A stretch of DNA of 64,000 bases from Hanleya hanleyi (taxonomy: Eukaryota; Mollusca; Polyplacophora; Lepidopleurida; Hanleyidae), in assembly GCA_036873755.1 (NCBI GenBank), contig JAVTVY010039385.1, forward strand, positions 1 through 64,000, given 5' to 3'. The first letter of the stretch is position 1. Every line of letters starts with the position of its first letter. Positions 52,870-64,000 of this stretch are shown here, one piece after another. A model generated the notes under the pieces. The model made no database searches and had not been told where the DNA came from. It saw only the letters and a program-made list of their open reading frames with translations. The translations under genes and the position numbers were made by a program.

Positions 52870-53460
52870 TAAACTTTGCCCGACCCCATATACTGATATT
52901 TTCAGATACCATACCAGATGCTGCATTGACTGCACCCATTCACCGCACCCATTTATTGCACCTTGGGGTATATCCCGATCTCCCCTCTCTCTCTCACCCT
53001 CGGAACAGAGACCTACCCTCCAGCTCCAAAACTAAGCCTCGCCCCACCCCATATGCTGATATCCTCAGATACCATACCAGATGCTACATTGATCGCATCC
53101 ATTCACTACACCCCAGGGGATAAACTTATATCCCCCTCTCCCCCACCCTCGGGACAGAGCCCAACCATCTATCTCCGAAACTAAGCCTCGCCCGACCCCA
53201 TATGCTGATATTTTCAGATAGTATATCTGATACTGCATTGACTGCACTCATCCACTACACCCTGGGGGTATATCCCCCTTTCCCCCCACCCTCGGAACAG
53301 AGCCTCACCCTCTATTTCCGAAATCAATCCTCGCCCGACGCCATATGCTGATATTTTCAGATAGCATATCGGATACTGCAATGACTTCACTCGTCCACTA
53401 CACCCTGGGGGTATATCCACCTCTCCCCCCCCCCTGGTAGAGAGCTCCACCCTTTATATC
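52870..53460 (+). repeat. Satellite-like array, ~150-bp unit, four copies
   Basis: The unit contains ctaagcctcgcccgacccca, tatgctgatattttcagata, ttgactgcactcatccacta, and accctgggggtatatccccc. Copies start at about 52870, 53032, 53182 and 53327. A single copy recurs at 61166-61260, and a diverged array at 54885-55390. Confidence 0.85.
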
Positions 53461-54884
53461 CCTGAAACTAACTATTAGGTATGAGATGCAGTGTACATTG
53501 AATATACACAAAACACACATGCCAAATTAACTACAGTATATTCCTTTATGGTGATTACTGATAGTTTGATAACATATCAAAAGTACAATATTAAACTAGA
53601 CATTGTTGGTACAATGACGCGGTCTTTCCCTTCTTAATGCAAATGAGTATATACATTGTCGCGGGTCGCGACCATTGTTTTGGTCGCTTTACACCCACAG
53701 ACACGTTTTCTTCACATTGCTTGTTACTATCTTATAGTTTGTTTATTGCGTTTTTCTTCTAACAAACTTGCCTATATTGGTAAGCGGCAGCTGTTGAACA
53801 CATTTCCGAGCTTTATTTGAGCCCCACACGACTCCTTCATCGATCCGAAAATGTTAGTACGCTGAAATGTGTTTAGAAGATTGTTCCTGATGTTCAAACA
53901 ATGGCTTGAACGGAGAAAGTTAAGCTTGAGTTTTGGTTGCCTGGAGACTGTGCTTCTCACAGACTGTTTTTTTGCCCGACAAAATGACCCAAAATATCGA
54001 TGGTCATGTGACATGAAGCAAAATTGGTTCCATATTTGCATTTGTACCAGGAAATACGGAATCATTATCAACGAAATAACTCATTCTTGGAAGTACCAGG
54101 CAACAAATTAGAAGTCCGTATCTATTGCCGTTCAAGAGTTATAAGGTTTACAAAAATGAGCCAGGCCCGTCATCTATCACGGCATTAATTTTATTGTGAA
54201 CACGGGATGCCTCGAGTGCTACAGCCGAATCGCTATAGCGAAATTGACAACACCCATTGAATAGATGAAATCAACAAATGACCACAAATAGGGCGAGAGA
54301 ACCATTTAGCAGCTTAATAGTCAGGGAATATTGTTTTTTTTATATCTCTAAACCTATCAAAGCTACATTCCTGAAATTTCATAGGCAAATACATATATAT
54401 ATTCTCTTAATAGCTAAATATAGTAAAGATAGAGTAAATACTTTCTGTAAAATTTAACTAAAGCGTGAATTTCAAAAAATGCTAATTATGTTCTATTCTT
54501 TCTGGTATATCTTGATGGCTTCTAATGTTTTACTGTTACGTCATATAAAGACCTAAATTCATGTGCAAATTTCCAGTTAGAATTCCTAACAGTTTTCAAG
54601 TTATGGCGATGTAGTCTGAAAACTGTCGGTGGCCATATCTCAAAAACCAAGGTCAAGGTCAGGTTGAAAATTTCGTGACGTCATACTTGTGTTATGGGGA
54701 ACAAATGCACTAAATTAGATTCCTACAAGCTGTAGTTTTTATCGAGCCCGTAGCTTTAGCTGCGGAAAGCTCTATATAGGTGCCACAATGATGTCCGTAT
54801 GTCTGTCTATCTGTCTATCTGTAGGACCAAGTAAATGTTAAAGTTTTGGACTTCCCGGTCTCACCTATGTCTCCTAAACTACCC
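53461..54884. other. Array flank and non-coding sequence
   Basis: 53470-53600 matches 55410-55540 (gagatgcagtgtac.ttg.atatac, then acagtatattcctt.atggt). So both arrays share the same right flank. The rest shows no gene. Around 54640-54830 are ggtcaaggtca words and a ctgtctatctgtctatctgt microsatellite. Confidence 0.55.
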
Positions 54885-55390
54885 CCCTGAACTCTCATAT
54901 ATTCCAAATGCTTACACCTGGCTACACTTATTGAACCCATCCACTACCCTCGGGGAGCAGGCCCCCTCCCTGGGGCACCAAACCCCTACCCCATATCTTC
55001 TAAAGTAAGCTTTTCCCGACCCCATACCCTCATATAGTTTGGGAGCTCAGATAATTCTGTACACTTATTCAACCCATCCACTAACCCCGGGAGCATGTCC
55101 CCACCCCTGGGGCATTGAGCCCCACCCTACATCTTCTAAACTAAGCATTGCTCGACCCCATACTATCATATTTTCCCACAGCTTACATGATCCTTCACTT
55201 ATTCAACCCATGCGCTACCCATGGAAGCATGTCCCCATCCTCGGGGCACTGTGCCCCATCATCCATCACCTAAACTAAGCTTCGCCCGATGCCATATCCT
55301 CATATTTTCCTGAAGCTTACATCATGCTACACGTTTTCAATGCATTGCCCAACTCCATACCCTCATATTTCAGTTTCTAATTTTATATCT
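54885..55390 (+). repeat. Diverged second array of the ~150-bp satellite
   Basis: Units share ctaagcttcgcccgaccccata, cctcatattttcc and cttattcaacccatccacta with the first array but differ in the GC-rich part (gagcatgtccccacccctgggg). About four units with spacing near 140-150 bp are present. Confidence 0.75.
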
Positions 55391-55409
55391 CTTATATGTG
55401 ATACTGACC

Positions 55410-57070
55410 TGTTATTAGTCATGAGATGCAGTGTACGTTGTATATACAGGCATACATACCAAATCACCTACAGTATATTCCTTCATAGTATTTACTAATT
55501 GTTTGGTGACATTATTTTATTTCAGAAGTACAATATCAAAATAACCGGCGGGGGGGGGGAGGGGGGGTCCTGCAGTACTGAACCCCTGTTAGTTTTTAAT
55601 TTCGTGTCGCCTTAAATGAAGGACGCCATTTCCTTAAATTTTGCTATCAAATTTTGGTTGACCCTAAAGCTTTTACACAACCATATCTGTGTCCACACGT
55701 TTAACTTACTATATTAATTAAAACTGAATTTGAATCAGTTTGTGATGTCTCAGTCTTTACCAGTGCACATTATTATGGAGCATTAACAGTATGATTGATC
55801 ACAGTTGTCATTGTTCATTCTTTTATTTGCATACAAATGTGAGGATTTACCACAGTGCTGGTGTCCCATTGCATACTGGAAATGATAGATTTACTCCAAC
55901 TATTGCATTGTTATTAGCTTTGTTTGTTCATATATCATCACACAAAATTACACAAAGAACGTGCTCTAAATTGCACACCTATTCCTCCTAACTATACATG
56001 TACATGTATTTATCAGATCTATGCAATGGGATGCGTAAGCTTACTTTCGGAAAAAAATGTAATCTTTATTGAAAGTTATATAATATAGTTCCTCCTTGAA
56101 TCCAACCTCAACGTCACTAATATAGAAATAATATTTCCTAATAACTGTATTGCTATTTTAAATGATGTGCATTGCCAATGATGTGCAACCTCAAATGATG
56201 TGCCACCTAGTCAAGTAGCAAGACTCTGATCTGTATATCGGAGTCCTGAAGCGGGATCTCCCGTGTGTAATTCAGGTAGATAAACACCGTCGGAAACAGA
56301 CCAGAAAATTACATTTATTCGCCCTAAATCCCCATTATCGTAACATATGGTCCTATCGGTTTAGAATGCCATCAATATTATTAGTTACAAACACTTACTT
56401 GCACTCGAAATGCGGCACAGAACGAAATGGATCGGGAGAGAATAACAAAGCTGCCATGTCAGTTTCTTGTCTTCTCGAACTCGCTGATAAGGTACGAGTT
56501 TCTTACACACGATTCCAAAATTTGACCCCTTTAAATTTCGCCCATGGGACTAAATATAGGATCTCCTGCAGGCCCACACGTGTGCAATATTACATGCTGA
56601 CAAAACGGTAGATACTATCAGACTGTAGTTGATTTTTTTCCAAATCAATAGAGCATGGAATATTGTACACTATACAATTCTATATTTAGTCCCATGGGCG
56701 AAGGGGTCAAATTTTGGAATCGTGTTTAAGAAACTCGTACCTTGTCGGCGAGTTCGACAAGACAAGAAACTGACATGGCAGCTTTGTTATTCTCTCCCGA
56801 TCCATTTCGTTCTGTGCCGCATTTCGAGTGCAAGTAAGTGTTTGTAACTAATAATATTGATGGCATTCTAAACCGATAGGACCATATGTTACGATAGTGG
56901 GGATTTGGGGCGAGTGAATGTAATTTTCTGGTCTGTTTCCGACGGTGTTTATCTACCTGAATTACACACGGGAGATCCCGCGTCATGACTCTGATATACA
57001 GATCAGAGTCTTGCTACTTGACTATGTGCCACCCTGAAGAGCTCGATCTTTTTGCGAAGCTGCATGTTTT
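55410..57070 (+). repeat. Dispersed repeat linked to the satellite, split by a Mutator-like insertion
   Basis: 55560-56207 followed by 57025-57070 is matched by 60590-61110 in the same order. Matching words are aatttcgtgtcgccttaa, aagaacgtgct, gataagcttactttcgg-type, gtgatgtgcaacctcaaatg and gctcgatctttttgcgaagc. In the 61-kb copy the sequence is continuous, so the 817 bp at 56208-57024 were inserted here. Confidence 0.75.
56208..57024. mobile_element. Mutator-like foldback element, 817 bp, with 9-bp target duplication
   Basis: The element begins TAGTCAAGTAGCAAGACTC and ends with its inverse. The arms (about 390 bp each) pair along almost their whole length, leaving a core of about 40 bp. 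TGTGCCACC flanks it at 56199-56207 and 57025-57033, a 9-bp duplication as Mutator transposases make. The copy of the surrounding repeat at 61078-61086 has TGTGCCACC once, as an empty site. Each arm carries an ATG-led 59-base open stretch ending in a GTAAGT donor (56775-56833 in the right arm). No transposase is present. Confidence 0.82.
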
Positions 57071-57566
57071 AGTAGAACCCAAACAACACCTTTTACATTA
57101 TGTGATATTCAAGGTCAAGGTTATATCAGATCGTTTTATAATTGGCGCCAACAGAAAGTCAATATTGTGCTCACTATTGTGACATTATTTCTCCACTGTG
57201 AGCGCGTTAGTTTTTCAGAAAATGGAAGCCGTATTTTCGATATTTGGGTACTCATCACTTCAAAGGTCAAGTTGTGAGACAAGTGGTGACCTTGTGACGT
57301 CATGTAGGTCACGTGACCTTATTTTCAGGCTGATCGCATCAACCGTTCGAGATTTAACCACCAAAATTCCACTCATATAGAGGTCAAAGGTCAAATTTAA
57401 GGTCACATTCTTTTTGGACATTAAATTGTTCATTAATGTTAGACGTATCAATGCTGTAGCTTATTTTCTTATAAAATAACGGGTTTGAAGAACATTAAAA
57501 GGGGGATAACTACTTTTTCTTGTTACGTAACTGTTTAATAATATAACTACAGCATGGCCATATGTA
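57071..57566. other. No gene seen
   Basis: It contains aggtca-type half-sites in several places (57255-57410) and otherwise nothing recognised. Confidence 0.45.
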
Positions 57567-58022
57567 ATTACAACACCTATAAGGGAAGTGGGAAGAGGTG
57601 CCGACATACTGACAGTCACATGAGTTCACAGTATAGTCTTCCGGTTAACCTATTCTAACGCACATACCAAGAATCTAACGATTCGTGACATGTGTTTATC
57701 TCAGTTACGCTTTTATTGTACCTGTTCATGTGGCAACTTGGATGATATGACAACACGGCCCCTAGCACCGGCATCAGCGCTATTAGATACAAATCTAGAG
57801 AGCTATGATGGAAATGCTCTGACAACTCGTATAATAGTAATTGGTGAGCTGTTTCGCTTTGACAACTTGTACACTGGGGATTGGTGAGCTGTATCGTCGT
57901 CAGATGAAAATGACGGCATTCAATACAAAAGACTAGTCTGTAAGGCCCGATGTCGACCCAGCATCAACTTCCCACAAATGCCAACATATATCAAAGACCA
58001 AAAGGTTTGTACAGGGGGCGGG
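57567..58022 (+). repeat. Repeat R500, copy at 57.6 kb (single unit)
   Basis: It runs from ttacaacacctataaggg to gtacagggggcggg and stops just before the gacgaaacgtcc box, without the second partial unit. It is otherwise collinear with the LINE copy. Confidence 0.85.
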
Positions 58023-59219
58023 ACTTGCCAACCAGTAACTTTCTTTCAGATATGTTCTTTAGTTTTGACTGTTCCCCGCTAACAAAAAAACAGCACGAGG
58101 GGAGAGAACTCGAAAACTGCTTGTCTGACCCACTTATTTTATTCGCTCATTTTCTTGGGTAAATCTTCAAACTTTTACATTCTAGATTTCAGCTGCGTCG
58201 TCGTATACGTTTGGTCATTATTTGCAAAATAAAATGTAAATTTACACGCCTATACCTTATTGGGTCAAGGCCAGTTGTCAAAATAATATGCATAACTTCA
58301 GACGTGTATCTAACCGTGTGCCCAATATTTAAGCTCTGCAGTGAGGCTTTGAGGCCGTTTCATTGGACACGAATTTGGATAGCATAATAATAACATGGCA
58401 GTGTGACTAACGTCACAGGACCAACGAAGTAGGGTTTGATATGATTTAAGTGAGTACTCGAGAGATGACTTGGGGGCCCTATGTGCTACCGGCAGAGAAT
58501 TTATATGGCAGTCTCTAATTGACAGTGGGTACTATTAACTTTCCCAGATGCCATCACCGGTGAGTCATTCGTTTGATTCGTAATGGAATTTCAAAACCAT
58601 ATGGACGCATCTTTACATGTAACTGGGCATCGATTGACATGAAAACATAAATTGGCATCTATCTCATTTGCATAATAATAGCGGCAATCATATACGCCTT
58701 CTGAACTAATTAACGGGTTATTGTTTCGCTGGAAAAAAAGCAGCGCTAAATTATGTTATAATTCATAAGATTATGCGTTTCCAACGTTGAAGAAATTTTG
58801 GTTTTCAACTCCAAAGTTATCGCGAAAAACGAACTTTTCAAATTAATTTTTAGATAGCTCTTCTCTCCTACTGTTCAGCTTTGCTCTTCAGCCATAGAGT
58901 GTTGAAGACATATGTCTATGACATCTTATTTATTCTAGGTGAAAGTCGTATCGTGTGTCCTCGACATAGTCACTTAAATAACTGATAATGAATGTAGTCT
59001 ATCGACTCCGTTACCATTGCTTCGCACCCCGTTACTGTTCGTGCATGGGTCACGGAGTTGATGGTAACGGAATTGAGAACATTTTATGTTAGTGGAACGT
59101 ATGTTGAAAAGTACAGCGCCAGTCGATGACCTATTCATCGTACCGACAACATGCAGAGATAGGCTCTAATAAACTACAATATAAATTTCACTAGATCCGG
59201 TATTAGAAATGCAGGTAAC
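58023..59219. other. No gene seen; ggtaacgga/ccgttacc words near the right side
   Basis: From 59000 on, ggtaacgga, ccgttacc and ggagttga words recur in both orientations, leading into the hairpin element at 59231. Confidence 0.45.
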
Positions 59220-59230
59220 GGAGTTGAGCA

Positions 59231-59360
59231 CAGGGGCTCGTTACCGTTGTTAATTGGTTAAATAGGTTGATTATAGGGGGGAGGGTCGAATTTATTACCG
59301 ACCTCGACCCCCCGCTATAATCAACCTATTCAACCAATTAACAACGGTAACGAGCCCCTG
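59231..59360. mobile_element. 130-bp foldback element, arms ~50 bp, flanked by 11-bp direct repeats
   Basis: caggggctcgttaccgttgt and onward pairs with its inverse ending cgagcccctg at 59360, with a single mismatch noticed (taaatagg against tgaatagg). GGAGTTGAGCA lies directly on both sides (59220-59230 and 59362-59372), a probable target duplication. No coding sequence is present. Confidence 0.75.
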
Positions 59361-59372
59361 TGGAGTTGAGCA

Positions 59373-60589
59373 TGGAAAAACATACCCTGTTTCTGACACA
59401 TGGAAACGTCTCCTTAAAAAGTAAATGATCAGCGATTACTTACAAAGTGAACCGCCACGATGCTTCCCACACCACGCGGAGCGACGAGTGCACACTAGAA
59501 ATATATCTAACGATGCTGCCCCCTAACAACGGAAGAAAAACCCATCGGGGTAATGGAGTTGAGACGGGGGAAAGGGACAGATTCTTCCACTGGTGCCTGT
59601 CGAATACTAAACAAGCTGGCGTATTTGTCTGTCCCCGAATAAATAACTCATTATACGTGCTTCAGATATAACAACAACGTTAAAACAAAGTTGAGGTAAA
59701 TTCTACATTTATTGCCATTCAAAGATAGTGAAACACTGATAGGGACAGCTGTTTTTTCCGGACTCTGTCAACTATGTGGACACTCACATTGAATAATAAA
59801 AGCTCGGGTCAGACAAAAATAAGACTAAATTTTCTCTAGACATTACTAATCACAAACAATAAAAAAGCAGGTAGGTGGTGCGCTTTTCTTATCTTAGCCA
59901 GAGCTGTGAAGTCGGTGGACAGTAAATTTGCCCTTAGTTAGATTTTCACCCAAGCACATAGCCATGAGGCCAGCTTAATGTCAACCCATTAAATTTGAGA
60001 GGAAGTAGCTGGACAGCTGCATGATTTATTAGTTTTATTAGTTTGCACTGACCTCTAAGTGGACAGGCAGTACAAAATGCTATGAAAGGGAGCAAGGTTA
60101 ATACCAGTGAACTTATATAGTGCGTATGTTCTGAATTAAGCAAAGTTAACAAATGTATTAACTATCATGTAGATGAATGCACTAACAAATGATGGAAAAT
60201 TAGCATCTTTATCATTTCATTATCCCATCACGTTTTGTACTGTGTTATATATACAGTGAAACATACAGCCAGGGGTTCCCAATGGGCATGACAGTGCACT
60301 CGCTGAGCTAACAATAAATAGTAATAAAAAAAAATTATAAATCAAATTTTCATCAGAATTCGGTCAGCTTAGAACTTGCTGGTAACAATGGCCTAATGCA
60401 CGTTCATGCCAAAAATCAAGGTTCTAATGTCAGTGGTTCTCCTTATTTTGCCGACAAAAGGATTCGGATGGACTGACTGACTGACTGACTCATTACCGGA
60501 CAATTTGCGATCTGCAGCCTACTTCGTAGGAATAAAAATCCGTAGAATAACAATAGGGCTATCCATTGGAAATGGGAAGACCTAATAAC
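59373..60589. other. No gene seen
   Basis: A gactgactgactgactg microsatellite lies at about 60471-60490. Nothing coding is supported. Confidence 0.5.
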
Positions 60590-61265
60590 CGATTCCCCCG
60601 CAGTAATGAACCCTGGTAGTTTTGAATTTCGTGTCGCCTTAAGTGAAGGACAAAATTGCCTTTAATCTTGGTATCCAATCATTCTATTCCACATCATCTG
60701 AGTTACGGACATCCAATAAATATTGGCAAAAATTTTAAAGCTAGGATAACATGAAGATACATCTTATTTTGAATGGCCGATTTTCTTTGGAACCACCATA
60801 TCTTAATATAACCCTTCATATAATTAGGTCGCATCATTAAACTAACAAACCTGCTCACATGATTACCAGACTTAAAATATATGTACACCAAGAACGTGCT
60901 ACATGTATTCATCAGGTATACAACATGAGATGTATAAGCTTACTTTTGGAAAAAAAGAATATCTTTGAGTTTTATAATATACTTCGTCTTTCAATCCAAC
61001 TTCAAACATCACTGACATAGAAGTCTATTTTTATAATAAATGTATTGTCATTGCCAGTGATGTGCAACCTCAAATGATGTGCCACCCTAAAGGGCTCGAT
61101 CTTTATGCGAAGCTGCATGTTTACTCTTGCCATACCTGGTGTTCGTACAATAAAATCTTGAATCTTGAAACTAAGCCTCGCCCGACCCCATATGCTGATA
61201 TTTTCAGATAGCATATCTCATGCACTCATGCACAACACCCTGGGGGTATATCCCCCCGCCCTCAT
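60590..61265 (+). repeat. Uninterrupted copy of the 55.5-57.0 kb repeat plus one satellite unit
   Basis: It matches 55560-56207 and 57025-57070 in order and orientation, with an intact TGTGCCACC at 61078. From 61166 it continues into one unit of the ~150-bp satellite. Together they suggest that the satellite is part of the same mobile element. Confidence 0.72.
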
Positions 61266-61994
61266 GATGAAATAAGATTAGTCCATTAACTCCAGCGTTC
61301 TCCCGTGATCAATGACCCCTCTTCTAATTACACTTCTTGATATTTCACCCTTCATCCCATGTATCATTCATTACAGTTATACTCGTCTCACAGATGAAGA
61401 ATATATTATTATGCAGTCTCAAAATTTGCTCCATTCTCTGATCGCCTTTTTAATCCGGTCATTTGGTTCCCTTGAACGCTTGTTAAATATTGTTTCATAT
61501 ATCAATATTTAGTGTCATATTCAAGTGAAATTTACGCCCGCTCAGCAAAAGATCTTACCTCCAGTCTAAGGCAAATAGCATATGTTTGTCGAGTGTCAGC
61601 CCAATACAAGATCAAGCACTTGGTGAACCCCACATGTGACAATGGCAGTGGAAGATTGAATAGAAACCCCAAACTGGTATTACTTGTTCTGCCGAGTGAG
61701 TGACATCTGCACAAGTCCAGGTAATCCTAAATCCTCGCAGAGGGTTTACCTGGACCTTTCTATCTCGCCTTGCGAAGTAAAGGGCAGATATTGTGAGGGG
61801 GGGAAAGAGGATGTCATCGTCGGTGTCGGTGTCTGTGTCCCCTGCCTGGAAATGATAAGGTTTTTGGTTTAGCAAATTAAAAAAAAAATCTAATTTTTTT
61901 GAAAAAAAAAAAAAAAAAAAAGGGAATGGGTATTCCACCTGGGGATACTACTCCTGTGGTGCTGCAATGTTAAAATCCCGATGCTAGACTTTTG
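61266..61994. other. No gene seen; poly-A tract
   Basis: A run of about 20 A at 61902-61921 follows other A-rich runs, possibly the tail of a retroposed repeat on the plus strand. No gene is supported. Confidence 0.45.
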
Positions 61995-62650
61995 CGTTTA
62001 GCTGAAGTGCACATGTACATCTGTATTTAGAAAGTTTGCTGCAGTTGTCAGCTGTCATTGGATGATTATGAAACTTGGTACACATGTTTCTTATGATTAA
62101 AGGATGTACCTGTGCAATTTAGGAGATGAAATATTGATTTTTGTCCAAATTATGGTCAATGATAGAGTTTTCTGTTTAGATGAATTGTACATGTAGGCCT
62201 CGTATGTACATGGTAAGTTTGCTGTAGTTGTCAGATCTCATTGGATGATTACGAAACTTGGTACACATGTTTCTTATGATTAGAGGATGTACCTGTGCTA
62301 TTTAGGAGATGAAATATTAATTTTTGTTCAAATTTTGAGGGTTTTGTTCAAGTAATTTGCCAATGATAATGTACATGTACACCTGCACATGGAAAGTTTT
62401 CTGAAGCTGTCAGCTTTCATTGGATGAGTTTGACACTTGCTACCCAAGTTCAATGTGATTTGAGCATGTGCTATTTAAGAAATATGACATTAAATATGAA
62501 TTTTTGTCCTAATTATTGCAGTTTAGACTTTGTACGTTTGCATTGATAAGGTTTCTGCCGGGCAAAAATTTACATGTAGATCTGTACAGGTTGTTGAACC
62601 TTTTGTGGGATGATTATAAAACTTGGTGAACATGTTTCATGTTTTCCTAG
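61995..62650 (+). repeat. Tandem repeat, ~190-bp unit, about three and a half copies
   Basis: Each unit has gtcagctgtcattggatgat, aaacttggtacacatgttt, cttatgatta.aggatgtacc and aggagatgaaatatt.attt. The first two copies are close; the third and fourth are more diverged. Confidence 0.82.
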
Positions 62651-62654
62651 GTCA

Positions 62655-63450
62655 GAGCTGTCCCGCAGCAATCTCACATGGGACTGACCTATCCAGCAGT
62701 AATCCCAAATGGCACTGGCCTATCCAGCAGTAATGCCACACGGAACTCAACTATCCAGCAGTAATCCCAGACCGGACTTGCCTGTCCAACAGTAATCCCA
62801 TTTGGGACTGGCCTATCCAGCAGTAATCCCACACGAGACTGGCCTATGCAGCAGTAATCTCAAACGGGACTGACCTATCCAGAAGTAATATGACACTGAA
62901 CTGCAATATGCAGCAGTAATCCCACATGGCACTGTCCTATGCAACCATAATCCTACATGGGACTGACCTATTCCGCTGTAATCCCACACAGGTTTAGCCT
63001 ATCCAGCAGTAATCCCACACGGGACTGGTTTCCCCAGCCGTAATCCCACACAGGATTGCCGTATGCAGCAGTAATCCCACACTGGACTGCCTATGCAGCA
63101 GTAATCCCACACGGGACTGTCCTATCCAGCATTAATCCCATACGAGACTCGTCTATCCAGCAGTAATCCCAGACAGGACCGGCCTATCCAGCAGTAATCC
63201 CACTTGGGACTGGACTATCCAGCAGTAATCCCACAGGGGACTGATCTAGCCATCAGTAATAACACACGGGACTGGTCCATCCAGCAGTAATCCTACACAG
63301 GACTGGTCTATCCAGCAGTAATCTCACATGAGACTGACCTATCCAGCAGTAATCTCACACTGGACTGCCCTATGCAGGAGTAAACCCACGGCACTGACCT
63401 ATCCATCCTACATGGGATTAACTTATATGCCGTTAATCCCACATGGGACT
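62655..63450 (+). repeat. 31-bp minisatellite, about 25 units
   Basis: The unit cctatccagcagtaatccca followed by cacgggactgg is repeated about 25 times with scattered changes (tatgcagcag, cacatgggactga and others). The longest array in the window. Confidence 0.93.
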
Positions 63451-63916
63451 GATGTTATTACCAGATAACTACATGTATTCCAGACATTATTGTCTGTACT
63501 ACATCACCTATTCCAGACGTTATTGTTTGCTCTACATGTATGCTTTCAATACTGCTGCAGCTTCGGCGGATGACCCCGCAAGGCGAGATGTTGGGGTTCT
63601 CAGAACGCTTGTTGGTGATTCGGATGAGTTCTCGAGTCGTTGCGTTTATTACACAATCTCGTACATTTCATCCTCAGCGGTTGTTTTGAATCAGCGCGTC
63701 GGTGTCGGAAGCCTGCGGTTTTCGCTTCGACACCCGATGTCAATTTCAGCCTAACTTCAAAGGTAGTCTGGCCGGCGATGAAATTCAAACCAGTCAAATC
63801 TCAAACCTCGCTGCGGATGGACCTGATGAGCTGCTTTGGTGCGCTTACTGATTGGTACGGTTCAACGGAAACCTCTCGAGCTATTTATATCCAGAACTGC
63901 TATTGGTAACTAACCA
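63451..63916. other. No gene seen
   Basis: Overlapping frames of 65-103 codons on both strands have no known motif. GC content is higher than in most of the window. Confidence 0.4.
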
Positions 63917-63958
63917 AGCCAGTGTATCGATCGTAACCTATCGATTGATACACTGGCT
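63917..63958. other. 17-bp inverted repeat
   Basis: agccagtgtatcgatcg at 63917-63933 pairs with cgattgatacactggct at 63942-63958 with one mismatch and an 8-base loop. It may be the border of a repeat that continues past the window. Confidence 0.8.
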
Positions 63959-64000
63959 CGCGAGGATGAGTGAATGAGTGAGTGAATAGATACATTTGTC

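Noticed and set aside
62655..63450. CRISPR array
   Set aside because: Units are contiguous 31-bp variants with no spacers.

Overview
The window looks like intergenic or intronic DNA of a marine invertebrate, most likely a mollusc and probably a bivalve. It is AT-rich, holds no clear host protein gene, and is packed with repeats. Several of these resemble repeats I associate with molluscan genomes: the 155-bp 'ccaagatggc' array ending in a strong hairpin, a tRNA-type SINE body, and frequent 'acatgtat' words. The taxon is an inference, not a reading.

The main object is an integrated Polinton/Maverick element of the adintovirus type (about 28.43-47.00 kb). It has related ends of about 187 bp. 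The left arm, on the plus strand, carries a spliced zinc-finger gene and a multi-exon protein-primed family B DNA polymerase gene. The right arm, all on the minus strand, reads from the right end inward: a second spliced zinc-finger gene related to the first, a protein with two PC4/SUB1-like domains, a retrovirus-type integrase with a C-terminal chromodomain, a membrane-anchored PC4-like protein, a small membrane protein, the packaging ATPase, a small basic protein, a conserved 258-aa protein, the penton-like minor capsid protein, a small basic glycine-rich virion protein, the double-jelly-roll major capsid protein, the adenain-type protease, and a CARD (death-fold) protein. Replication, integration, packaging, capsid and maturation functions are therefore all present. 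The CARD gene has its own TATA box and is the best candidate for an unusual host-interaction gene. The element shows decay or assembly error: three frame breaks in the polymerase, one in the small basic protein, and a tryptophan in the ATPase P-loop.

Immediately left of it lies a CR1/L2-like LINE (25.4-28.4 kb) with a 2A-like motif ahead of its endonuclease. The LINE is interrupted by a roughly 610-bp repeat (called R500 here) and stops at the Polinton boundary within the reverse transcriptase. R500 recurs at 18.3, 47.7 and 57.6 kb, with fragments at 8.3 and 14.4 kb.

The left flank (0-25 kb) holds a probable solo or 3' LTR, minisatellites, three copies of a piggyBac-like MITE with TTAA ends, the 3' end of another LINE carrying a SINE, and a 5S rRNA-derived sequence. 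The right flank (47-64 kb) holds CpG-rich foldback repeats, a 188-bp MITE, two arrays of a ~150-bp satellite, an 817-bp Mutator-like foldback element with a 9-bp target duplication and a matching empty site, a 130-bp near-perfect hairpin, and long minisatellites near the end.
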